64,000 nucleotides of DNA. Origin: Oxytricha trifallax (lineage: Eukaryota > Ciliophora > Spirotrichea > Sporadotrichida > Oxytrichidae). The notes beneath the pieces were generated by a model, which worked only from the letters and a program-made list of their open reading frames with translations, made no database searches and was not told where the DNA came from. Numbering within the stretch: the stretch's first letter is position 1; each line of letters starts with the position of its first letter. Where the stretch lies: assembly GCA_000711775.1 (NCBI GenBank), contig ARYC01017288.1, positions 1-64,000 on the forward strand. Reading direction: 5' to 3'. Shown here piece after piece: positions 40,301-49,092 of this stretch. Position numbers and translations under genes: made by a program.

Positions 40301-40804
40301 TTAAAAAATTACTTATAATACTTAGTGAAAAGACCTGGATCTACTCCAACTTCATTCCACCCTCCTACACCATCAAGGACCACAAGAAAATCTTTGTTAG
40401 CGTAGCATGCATCTTCACCATCTTTATAACGTTTATCAATGTGTGGTATCATTCAAAACCCTTTATTCTCAATTAGAAACAAAATTTATTATTTGTATGT
40501 AAAAACATAACATAAATAATGGAAAGTAATAAATTAACTAATAAATTATTTTAATTTTTTTGAATTAATTAGAGAGTTTTAATTGCCGTACCATAATCAA
40601 ATTCCGTTTAATTAAATGTAAAATATATATTTAATAAACTTTTATTTTATTTTACAATTTCTTAAATAAAAAATATTCCGTTCTAGCTTTTGCATAAGCT
40701 GGTTTCAAAATTTTCTTAAAGATAATGGCCCCACTTATTAAAGAAACAGTTGTTCCAATGACAGCTCTCTTATATTCGATAATTTTTTGTAATACCTTCG
40801 ACAT
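34328..40804 (-). CDS. PTC7-like PP2C protein phosphatase, interrupted by a TBE transposon
   Basis: Starts at 40804 with MSKVLQKIIEYKRAVIGTTV, a hydrophobic N-terminus. Blocks in order: KDGEDACYAN and VVLDGVGGWNEVGVDPG (40330-40425, the PTC7 metal-binding region), NKGSSTAVML (about 40110-40140), RTINLGDSGYAIFRFDKA (about 40005-40060), KEQQHGYDFPFQC (39851-39890), GTNGDPASDA (39240-39270), then QMQHNDIIVVGSDGLLDNMY (38910-38985). There the TBE intervenes. After it the frame continues as I-R-Q-Y-L-N-H-E-G-K (34769 downwards) and ends FSPFANAA...TTGGKPDDITVIVA (34380-34465), stop TGA 34328. The Asp residues of the PP2C metal centre (DGVGG, SDGL, PDD) are present. Members act as Mg/Mn-dependent Ser/Thr phosphatases, often mitochondrial. 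Confidence 0.9.
34773..34857. repeat. TBE left terminal inverted repeat with C4A4 telomere sequence
   Basis: 85 bp beginning CAAAACTCCAAAACCCC. It pairs with 38800-38884. The differences from the right copy are CT for CC at position 7 and TTAGGG for TTGGGG near the inner end. Confidence 0.93.
34912..36478 (-). CDS. TBE 57-kDa-type protein: C2H2 zinc fingers plus kinase domain
   Basis: From about 36290 the frame is open: two C2H2 fingers, CDECQNFFSTDSSLKRHIKEMH-type at about 36035-36105 (Cys-x2-Cys...His-x4-His) and CTTCMKSYTHSAKVKRHMQK at about 35925-35985; a charged linker; then a protein-kinase-like domain with VVDEYAYKVY (Lys region, 35635), GYVHRDLKPENVML (35320-35360), VVIDFNRAI (35270-35295, DFN instead of DFG), GTPGYFPIREKWTNGSVWDI and a short C-lobe, stop TGA 34912. 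The likely start MMSYAQESP at 36478 is separated from the fingers by two in-frame TGA codons (36368-36370 and 36344-36346). This copy is therefore probably damaged at its 5' end, or translation starts further in. Known TBEs carry this gene; its role in elimination is not established here. Confidence 0.85.
36479..36925. repeat. Divergent TBE spacer with repeated GGTACC/TTGGTAC units
   Basis: Between the 57-kDa-type and 22-kDa-type genes. From about 36536 to 36735 the motif (T)TGGTACCAA or half of it recurs at least seven times (TTGGTACCAAAT, GGTTGGTACTGGTACCAATT, TTGGTACTATT, TTGGTACCAATTAA, TAGTACCAGAA), partly as palindromes. It is the only internal non-coding stretch of size in the element, and it must contain both promoters. 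Confidence 0.6.
36926..37716 (+). CDS. TBE 22-kDa-type protein
   Basis: Starts MESLNDQMKRVEAQEMISRF. Two short GT..AG introns (about 37026-37063 and 37455-37480) keep the frame: LYRYLTLHV then SLFLQTMEGTK, and KKHPYLS then RKSGTGIY. The C-terminus is Lys/Pro-rich and ends NPFMGQFNM at TGA 37714. About 245 residues. It corresponds in place and orientation to the small TBE gene of unknown function. No known domain is visible. Unlike the transposase in the same element, it reads intact. Confidence 0.8.
37758..38782 (-). pseudogene. TBE 42-kDa DDE transposase, frameshifted copy
   Basis: Starts MRNRNQRNLGSIYDEQYLDL at 38782. Recognisable in order: an HTH-like N-terminus (NYTAIARLLHKSASTVG), HIDYLCDSKTLKYWAHFPLG, FIHADEAVFTFNT (first Asp, about 38235-38275), ILFVDNLSVHKTK (second Asp, about 37995-38035) and YNVPYSPQFNGIEFYWSQIK (Glu, about 37895-37950). 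This is the Tc1/IS630-type DDE motif set of TBE transposases. The reading frame changes at least three times: near 38555 (after ALETS), near 38365 (before TVPFYS-type sequence) and near 38235 (one T missing in an ACT-TTT run). No stop is needed between motifs otherwise. All three catalytic residues survive, but this copy cannot give a full protein without frameshifting. Confidence 0.85.
38800..38884. repeat. TBE right terminal inverted repeat with G4T4 telomere sequence
   Basis: Ends GGGGTTTTGGGGTTTTG on the plus strand, i.e. two hypotrich telomere units, then ATT of the target duplication. Confidence 0.93.
39268..39862. other. 571-bp IES with 12-bp pointer CACATTAAAATG in PP2C gene
   Basis: CACATTAAAATG is at 39268-39279 and 39851-39862. 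On the minus strand the upstream segment ends ...F-P-F-Q-C and the downstream one begins ...F-Q-C-G-T-N-G-D-P; joining at the repeat gives DFPFQCGTNGDPASDA, the PTC7-type sequence. Beyond the pointer a further nine bases (AAAATCAT after one mismatch) are also shared, so part of the next segment's flank resembles the previous segment. Confidence 0.85.
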
Positions 40805-41604
40805 TATTTTTTTGGTTGATAAATTATAAAGATTTTAATCAGGATTTAAGGAGGAGATTCTTGGATTTGAGGAAGTTTTCTCGCCTGTTAAATTATAATA
40901 TGTATTTTTATCACGAATTTTACTTTAAAAAAATATTCAATATTTTTTTATGGGATAGATAGACTAATCATTCGTAAAGACTTCAATCATGAGTCTTCTT
41001 TATTATTCAGGATAATAAGTATGAATGAATTATCATAAATCTAGATAAGATTCTATTAAAATTGAACAATATAAAAATCATTAATGAGTAATGAAGAAAT
41101 TTATGATTTATATAATTAAGAATTATTACTATCAATATAGTTTTTAAAAATATTTATGCTAACTGTCATTTTTATAAGTACGAGATTGAAATTTTGTGAA
41201 AAATATATTTTTTTTCATGCAATGAAACATCTACAAAATCTATTTATTTCTTAACATACTGGGGATAGTCACCCACAGGATTTATAATACCTTAATATTT
41301 TCAAAATGATATTTATAATTTGAATACTCTATAAAAATATATATTTCTAAGACAATCACAAATTTATGTGCAGACATTAAATAATAACAACTTGAAATTT
41401 AAATTCAAATTTGTATTAATTTATTATCATTAAACAGGTTAATTAGACAAATTTAAACTTAACTTAATTATGGAAGAATTCAAAAATGTCACTTGGGACA
41501 TATTATTATTATAAAAATTATCACACTTTTCTAGGATTTATATACACCTTAATATTTAATTTTAATTATATACTTCTATAATACTCATCGATGACTTGTA
41601 AATA
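40805..41604. promoter_or_regulatory. Divergent AT-rich intergenic region
   Basis: 800 bp between the PP2C start (-) and the coiled-coil gene start (+). No coding blocks were found. A/T runs dominate and no specific regulatory motif was recognised. Confidence 0.4.
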
Positions 41605-44600
41605 ATGAGTAGAGAAGAATTGATCAACACTGTTATTTCAAAGTAAAATGATATTGAGACGCTGAAGTTTGAGGTAGGTTGGCTACCAAAAATTATAGAA
41701 AATTACAGAATATATTTACCTTAGAGATTAGAGTAAAAAGAATTCTTTTTAATCACTCACTCCTGTTTAAGCATTAATGTCAAAATACATATGATGTAGA
41801 GCATCATTTTATTTTTTTAATAAATTTAAGTAAATAATATCTAATTTAATAGATACTACCAAGTTGCATCATCGAAGTATAAAAATAAGCAACTTTATCT
41901 AAAATAAATACGAGCATCATTTTTAATTTGCATTCGAAAATCTAGAGAAAACAGAAAATGTCATTATTTAATAAATAAAGAGTTAATTTCCCAAAATTTT
42001 CTATTTAAGCATTTATATTTTTGAGTTTTCAATCATCTGAACCATTTTTATTTTAGATCTAAACTCTGCATCATGAAAAACAAAGAAATTACAATGAGAA
42101 GTTAGAGGAGCAGCAAAGCTTAGAAAACATTTTTGAGTAAAAGTATCAGCACTACCTCAAGGAAACAGTCAAAATGCAGGGATTTATCAGGGACCTCAAA
42201 ATGAAGATTGATGCTTGGAGAGACTCAGAAAACTTGAAAGTATAGAAAACTATTAAAGTAAGTGTTTTAACAAGGGTTGAGTTTTTATAATAATTCTTTG
42301 AGAAATTCTCACTACAAGGGAAAATATTGATTCCAATAACAAATATTAACTGGTAAAACTGATAAATATTTTACTTTAGGAACTTTAAAACAAAAGAAGA
42401 AATGACATGAAAAGATTTCAGGGTTATTTGAAAAACATTAGTAAAATTTTCAATGAACAGCTATCAACTTAGCCCAAATCTTACATCAAGTCGCCAGTGC
42501 CCTTCAAAACTATCTTATTCTATTTTTATTTACTATTTAACTCCCTAAACTCATTTGGATGAATTGAGATTTTCAAATGTGGAATCAGAAGACTACTACA
42601 GCTCTAATAGTGAAATTTTGGTGGTGGAGACTCATACTCAAAACCATTAATAAATAGAGCACAACCCCACACTATTGATTCAAACTGACATAGACGATAA
42701 TTATGGTACTCATAATGACTTAAAATCATAGTAAAATACAAAGACCCCTTAAGTTTTCGCTTATACCTGTAAGAATAAAATACGATTTAGTATAATATGT
42801 TTATTTTAGAAAACTTGCAAGGCTATCAATAGCACTATCAGAAGAAAGCTGAAAATATTATAAGAGCTACTAATGAGGTTGAGTTATTAAGTGCATAGCA
42901 AAACATTAAGAATATTTTGAGGGAAAATTTACAGTCATAGTAAAGCATGAATAGCAAAAACTCACAAAAAGACTCCAATCATAAAAAATTATTATACATA
43001 TAAAATTAATTAAATTAAGTTCCATTTTTAATTAAAAATGAGTAGGATTAGTAGCCCCATGTATTTCATATTGGGAATAGACCTCTGTCTTCTAGACTAT
43101 CTAATACTGAATATAATACTCCTAAGAATTACTCAACTTCTCTGAAATGCTTGAAATTAGGCTAAATTTAATATTTAAATAGCAATGATAACAACAAGGA
43201 GAATATGTTAATAATTATTGTAAGATATGATTAAAAATAATTGATGCTCTTTATTAGTTACTAAATTAGTGTTGATTTTAAATATAAGATGAATAATTTT
43301 ATGCATATTACAATAGTAACTAAGCAATCGCAATCAAATAAAATCATTTGCAAAAAACTCATAGTTTAGAGAAACTAAAATCCTTCAATAAAACTAGTAC
43401 AAAAGCTTAGATATTAATTTAGAATTCTAGTCCAGGCGAAAAAATGGAAAAGTGCAACAAAATTCCAAGAATCTAATCTGCTTAATCATAGACACAATAA
43501 GCTTCAATAAACAAAAATTATTTGAACTTTACATTATAATATATAAATTAAACTTATTAAATGTTAAAGAAGGTTTTATCTCCTGACATAACTCCTCCCC
43601 TATCTGACGAAGAACTTGAAAATAACTAGCCTTAAATCATGCTTACTGGTCAAAGTATAAACCAAGTTCGCCAGAGTGAATGCGTAAGAGACACTTATGA
43701 CTGCAGAGATTTCGAAAGAATTAACAAACCAAATTTTATCCAAACTTTCAAAGTTAAGAGACAGACCATAAATGAATACAATTAGAATTCTCAATCATAA
43801 TAGAAAAGCAGCAAATTTGAGGGTAGCAGTGAAACCTAAAAACACCAATATAATTGTCTTGATTAAACAGTGAAAGATTTACTAATAGCTTTGGAAGTTG
43901 CCGTTTCATAATTGTAGAAGAAAATTGATAAACTTAAGTCTACTCAAATTGCCTACGAATTTATTGACTTTGATTTCTTGAGAGTTCTTGAAGATAATTT
44001 GAATTAAACCAAAGAATAACTTGCACTAGACATACTAGATGACTCTTAAGTGAGTTTAACTGATAAAGAAGCCCTTACTTAATATTTCTTCGAAAAACAT
44101 AAGAATGGAAGTAATTAGATGCAGCTTGCTAACGTCAAAGTTGACGATATCTTGAGAGTCACATTTATAGACCATAATAACGAACAGCAGTCTCAACTAT
44201 CTTGTTTGTAAAATGTTGAATTCGCTTCTTAATTATTTGTTTAAGTTGTTGATACAGACGAAACTTATTAGCAAGAGGATAACAATCAGGCCATACTAAG
44301 TGATATTTAGAATGACTATGATTCCCTTTCTCAAGACAAATTTAATGATGCTTACTAAGATATTTCTCAAACAAACATGACAAAGTAGGAACAGAGTTTA
44401 TAAATAGCTTTGAATAATATAAGTAGCAACAATTTTCCTACTGCAGTGAAAGAGCAGCCATATATAAATATTTTAGATGAATTTAAGACTCAAGAAAAGC
44501 CTTAGAACGAAGCAATTGAGTTAAACCATTAGTCTGAGATAGATCAAATATATTACACAAGAAAGAGTAATATTGGAATTAAAGCCCCAAATAATTTGAT

Positions 44601-45624
44601 TTTAGCTTGTTCCCCTATTACCTATCATAATGAACAGGAAAATATGCAGAACTAGAGCAACAATATGAGTTATACAGAGGAACTTTAAGCCATTGTTAAC
44701 AATCATGATAAAAACATTGAGAAAATAAAAGTGAAACTAAATATGAATAAGGATTTCATCGTACTATCTGGTTTAGAAAGAAAGGGTAACAGTCACCCAT
44801 ATCTTGATGACTAATCATTCATGTTTGGGGAGACTTTTGGAAACAATCAAAGTAAGCTTTTGGATGGCGATGAATAAAACACAATGATCATTCATGAAAT
44901 GTCTCCAGAAAAGCTTAGATTTAGGAGAAAGTAGCAAGATTCACTTATTCAAAATAGTCCAGAAAACATTAAAGTTGAAGATGGCAATCAGAATGAAAGC
45001 TACTCAAAATCCTCAATAGTATCATAGAGTCAGCAGAGCTATAGACCAAGCATAGATTAAAATCATAGCAATTTCTTTAGCAATGATAAGAACTTTTTCA
45101 GTTATAACAAAGTCCAAAAGTCCGATCTTTCAGATCTTAATCAAAATTAACGCTTCAACATTTAAGATGACGCTCCAATCTCTCTGGCATCAAGCCAAAA
45201 TTAGTAATACTCTTAAAGATCAAATAACAGATATATCAACTATGAATCTCAAATGGAGATTGAAGATGAAGAAGATCATGAAATAATAGATGTGACATGC
45301 ATAGTTAATCCTTCTTTCTAGGACACAGACTAGCAATTTACTGTCGATAATAATTTCTCACCATAACTCATAAAAGTCTAGTAGATCACCCTTGAGCAAG
45401 CTGAAGTCCCATAAACAACAATATACTTGAAACATTTGAGAAGTGATAGCCTTGATCATAGTGTGATTCAAACTGAGAATCAAGCATTAGGAATTGGACA
45501 AAACTTAATAAGCAAGGAAAACATCAATCCTAACTTCAAAATGCAAATGAAGGCTAAGTAAATATAGCAAAACTAGAAGTAACCTATAAGTGAATTTAAT
45601 GGAAAAATTAATAGAGCTTTATGA
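41605..45624 (+). CDS. Q/N-rich coiled-coil protein, unknown function
   Basis: Starts MSREELINTVISKQNDIETL. Helical coiled-coil blocks at 42060-42260 (LHHEKQRNYNEKLEEQQSLE, GFIRDLKMKIDAWRDSENLK) and 42380-42520 (ELQNKRRNDMKRFQGYLKN). Then Ser/Asn/Gln-rich blocks at 42545-42770, 42810-43000, 43030-43230. From about 43330 one frame runs without interruption to TGA 45622-45624: it passes KSFNKTSTKAQILIQNSSPG and NYLNFTLQYINQTYQMLKKV without a stop, then a further predicted helix AVSQLQKKIDKLKSTQIAYE (43890-43960) and a long low-complexity region. An ATG at 43561 could be misread as a new gene start. No known domain. Whole protein is well over 1000 residues. Confidence 0.65.
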
Positions 45625-45686
45625 TTAAACAGTCTCAGTAACATATTTGTCACAATTAATTTCTTTAATTTTATTTGAATATATTT

Positions 45687-45703
45687 ATGATGAATCAATC
45701 AAA
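45687..45703 (+). repeat. 17-bp scrambling pointer, direct copy
   Basis: ATGATGAATCAATCAAA, reading N-M-M-N-Q-S-K across the joint. The reverse complement is at 47656-47672. It is the only sequence shared by the two halves of the CCP5 gene at the place where the protein must be joined. Confidence 0.88.
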
Positions 45704-48186
45704 GCTATTCTCTTATGGAATATATATATTATTTAAAAAATACATTATTTGGGTAACTTTTTAAATTATTATACACTAAATTTAATGGAATGAAGCCTGT
45801 TTTTAAAATTCTTCCAAAATCATAGCTGAATTGGGAACCTATTTAAGGCGAATTGACTTATTAAAAATATTCAAAAGAGCACTTCGAAATTAGCTGGACA
45901 CACTTCTTCTAAACAAATTCCTTAGAATAAACTTTTTTCGCTTTTTGTGAACCATTTAGCTATTAAGAATGCCAGAGTAAGTTGTCTTATTTAGAAAGAA
46001 AATTGTAGCAAAGTACAAAGATTTATTTTGTGAGAGAGCTATTGACATATTCATTAGATGGGAGGAGAATCGATTTACTCACATTCACTTCATATAAAAA
46101 CTTGTGCTTTGATAGAGAGCGTTTGATTGAAAAGCTGTTCCCAACTATAATGAATAATGAAAGCTGACCTTATAAGGCAAAGAAACCGACTATATTTTTA
46201 AGTGCCAGAGTACATTCAGGAGAAGTTCCTTCAAGTCATGTATTAAACGGCATTATTGATTTCCTAAGTGATGAGGATGACCCAGTTTCAATGGCTTTAC
46301 TAAATTTATTTGTAGTAAAAATCATACCGATGTTAAACCCAGATGGAGTTGTGCGAGGCCACTATAGACTGGACAATTTAGGAAATAATCTCAACAGATT
46401 CTATGAAGATCCAAAGTTTGAGCAGTAGCCAAGCATATATGCAGCAAAGCATGTAATTAAGAGTATTTATGACTAGCGGCCTTAAAACCTTTTTGATAAC
46501 AATTACTTTAACAAACTTGACATTGAATAAATTTAAGGAGGACTTTATTTGTATATGGATTTACACGCTCATGCTGGTAAACGAGGATGCTTTATTTATG
46601 GAAATAGTTTCGAAGACTTTGATTATTAAGTAAAAACTATAATGTATCCAAAAATGATTTCATGCAATACTCTTAACTTTGACTTTTTAGAATGCAATTT
46701 CACTGAAAAGCTAATGAAAAGAAAGGATAAAATTACTCAATAAGATAATGATATAAAGACTCGTGAAGGAGCAGGAAGAGTAGCCATTCATAAAGATTGT
46801 GGTAATTTGATATATTCATATACTATGGAATGTAATTACTGTTGTGGGACTAAAATAAATCCCATCTAAAGGAGAATGGATTCAGCTACAGGAAAGTAAA
46901 TTAAAGATACTGAAGCTGTTCTTGATCCTAACTCATTATACTATTAGTAGTATTATTAGTAACTTAAAGATTAAGCTAAGCTTCCTGATATATAGCCTTC
47001 GATTAAATTTTTTATATAGTAAATAATCCATAATAGGAATTTAAAATTTGATCAATCTTAATGATGTTCGAAACTTGCTCAGTAAAAATTTATATGAATT
47101 ATCATTGAATATATTTGTTTAGCCTTAAGTACCATTTAATTCAACAATAATGGGAGACATAGGTCGAGCATCTATGATAGCAATTTTAGACCTTGTCGAC
47201 AGAAACCCTCAGCCCAGAGTTTACGGTCCCATGACTAAAACTATAGTTGATGAAGTACTGAACTACGCCTAAATTTTATAACTATAAATTGAAGAATTAA
47301 AAAATGACAAGAAACCCAAAAAATCTACTAAAAAATCAGGGAAAAAAGGAACGAAAAAATCTAAGAAAAGTAAGAAAAATGAAACTCAGGAGACTAATGA
47401 GAAAACTAAAATAGATTAGGATCAGTTGTAGAGTAATGGGGTTGTAGGGAAAATAAAAAGCATAAAAATAAAGCGAAAACTTTCTTAAGAGAAGCTTTTG
47501 GAATAAAATATTAAAATTATTAAGGATGATAAACCTGCTACTTAAAAGAAATTAAAGAAAACTAAATCAGCAAAATAATTGTGAATAGTCTTTTTTTAAA
47601 TATTATGATATTTAAAAGCATACTTAATAACGGGATTTTCATTTGTATTTATACATTTGATTGATTCATCATGTTTTTGATTGTAAATATTACCAAAGTA
47701 TCCCTGGGCACGCCTGTGACATAAAAATGAAACCAACATCTAAAGATGAATTTATTTTTTAAGTCAATTTTATTTAAGGAATTTTTTAAATATTTTACCT
47801 GTAAGTTGGAGCCTAAATCACATCAAATGCATCGTCGCATATAAACAGATCGTATTTCAAAAGTTAACCCTATATAACATAAAATGATCATTATTATAAT
47901 AAGTAAATTATAGAAATGAGCATCTAGTAAATTCTTAATTACATTAAATTTATTTTCTGGAGCTGGAATTACTCCGTAAAGGTTTCCAGAATCAAATTCA
48001 CTGCAAAAGGTTACGCCCTCCACTCTAAAAGTGTTCCAAGCTGGGGGAAATTATGACTATTTTATATTTCTATTAAAAATATTGGTTAGAATATGCAAAT
48101 AAACTTGCTATTAAGATGAAATGTTATTCTATATGTAATTTAGCTATAGACAATTAATATGACTCAAAAACTTACTTCTTCTCCAT
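45687..48186. CDS. CCP5/AGBL5-like M14 carboxypeptidase, scrambled by inversion
   Basis: The 5' part is on the minus strand (48186 down to 47656): MEKKNIKQSQ, an intron 48175-48070, [18 protein letters not shown], an intron, [32 protein letters not shown] and NMMNQS. The rest is on the plus strand (45687-47584): [44 protein letters not shown] (zinc His and Glu), [37 protein letters not shown] (zinc His), [12 protein letters not shown] (catalytic Glu), [15 protein letters not shown] and a Lys-rich tail ending TGA 47582. Both halves share the 17-bp repeat ATGATGAATCAATCAAA in inverted orientation. CCP5 enzymes remove branch-point glutamates from tubulin. One in-frame TGA is at 46165-46167. Confidence 0.88.
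45715..45791. other. IES with 7-bp pointer ATGGAAT in CCP5 gene
   Basis: ATGGAAT is at 45715-45721 and 45785-45791. Removing 45715-45784 (70 bp) gives S-K-L-F-S-Y-G-M-K-P-V-F, the conserved ...SKLYxxGMxP stretch of cytosolic carboxypeptidases. The ATG inside the second copy is therefore not the start codon. Confidence 0.88.
47656..47672 (-). repeat. 17-bp scrambling pointer, inverted copy
   Basis: Reverse complement of 45687-45703. On the minus strand it ends the N-terminal CCP5 block (I-K-N-M-M-N-Q-S); beyond it the frame loses similarity to the family. Confidence 0.88.
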
Positions 48187-48354
48187 TAATGTATTATTCT
48201 CAATAATTTATAAATAGTATCAATTCTATATCAACAAAATTCTCTTAATTATTGCTACCGCTTATTAAAAAAAATATTAAGTTTAAATATTCTCTTCCCT
48301 TTAGTATATCAAATTAATCATAAATTATCATTAATAATATTTAAAATAATAAAA
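48187..48354. promoter_or_regulatory. Short divergent promoter region
   Basis: Only 168 bp separate the CCP5 start codon (-, 48186) from the FAM32A-like start codon (+, 48355). It is A/T-rich. The two genes may share a bidirectional promoter or one macronuclear chromosome; that is inference. Confidence 0.45.
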
Positions 48355-48912
48355 ATGAATTCAGGAAGTTTCGTCGGTGGCTCTTTGAAGTTAAAGGGAG
48401 CTAATTCCCTTGCTAAACTACAAAAATCTATTGTTAAATCTAAGGATAAAAAGTCTAGTAATCATGATAAGAGCGACAAAAAGCATAAGAAAGATAAAAA
48501 GAAGTCCAAACATAGCAAGAAACACAAAAAAGATAAGAAAAAACATAAGAAAAGAAGCGACAGTTCTGACTCCTCGTCATCTGGGTATAGTTCTAGATAT
48601 AGTGATAACAAAAAAGACTCTGGATTTACTGAAAATTAAGTTTTATAAGAAGAGTTATAAAGGAATGGCATACCCCAAAACCCCTTAACTGCACAAGATG
48701 ATATTCAAGAATAGAAACCTTATCAATTAAATACTGGATCACATTTTCTGACTGAGAGTGAGCGTAGATATCAGGAAGTGCAAAGATAGAGACAGATGCA
48801 GAGAATTTAAGATAAAGTTCATAAAAATCACAGAGAAAAAATTGAGGACTTTAACAAAAAGTTGGCTAAATTGCCTGAGCATTTCGATATTCCTAAAGTA
48901 GGACCTGGTTGA
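48355..48912 (+). CDS. FAM32A-like nuclear protein
   Basis: A single uninterrupted frame of 185 codons. It opens [19 protein letters not shown], where SLKLKG matches the start of FAM32A. A long Lys/His/Asp/Ser tract follows (48440-48600), then the conserved C-terminus: [38 protein letters not shown] and [10 protein letters not shown], ending TGA 48910. FAM32A is a small basic nuclear protein found in catalytic-stage spliceosomes, whose C-terminal tail reaches the active site; that role is carried over by homology. No intron or IES interrupts the gene, unlike nearly every neighbour. The basic tract is longer than in animals. Confidence 0.88.
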
Positions 48913-49092
48913 GATAAAAGCGACAGTAAAATATCAGTGCTAAAACCATAGTCGCTTTTAATTAATTATCAAAGTAATTTTAGTCTTTTGCTTAATTTCA
49001 TAAATTTCAAATGTTTCCATGTCTGAGTAAATTGTTAATTTTCTAAAAAAATAAGTAAAAAAATTAATCAATTAAATTTAAGATAAATTAAA

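Noticed and set aside
43523-43561. Apparent stop TGA followed 35 bp later by ATG, suggesting two separate genes
   Set aside because: Another frame is open through the whole stretch with better composition and joins directly to the downstream reading frame, so one gene is more likely.
45790-45792. ATG as start codon of the carboxypeptidase
   Set aside because: It lies in an IES pointer; homology continues upstream through the joint to the inverted N-terminal block.
48675-48690. CCCCAAAACCCC resembling a telomere repeat
   Set aside because: It lies in the FAM32A-like coding sequence (I-P-Q-N-P-L) and has no inverted partner or chromosome end.
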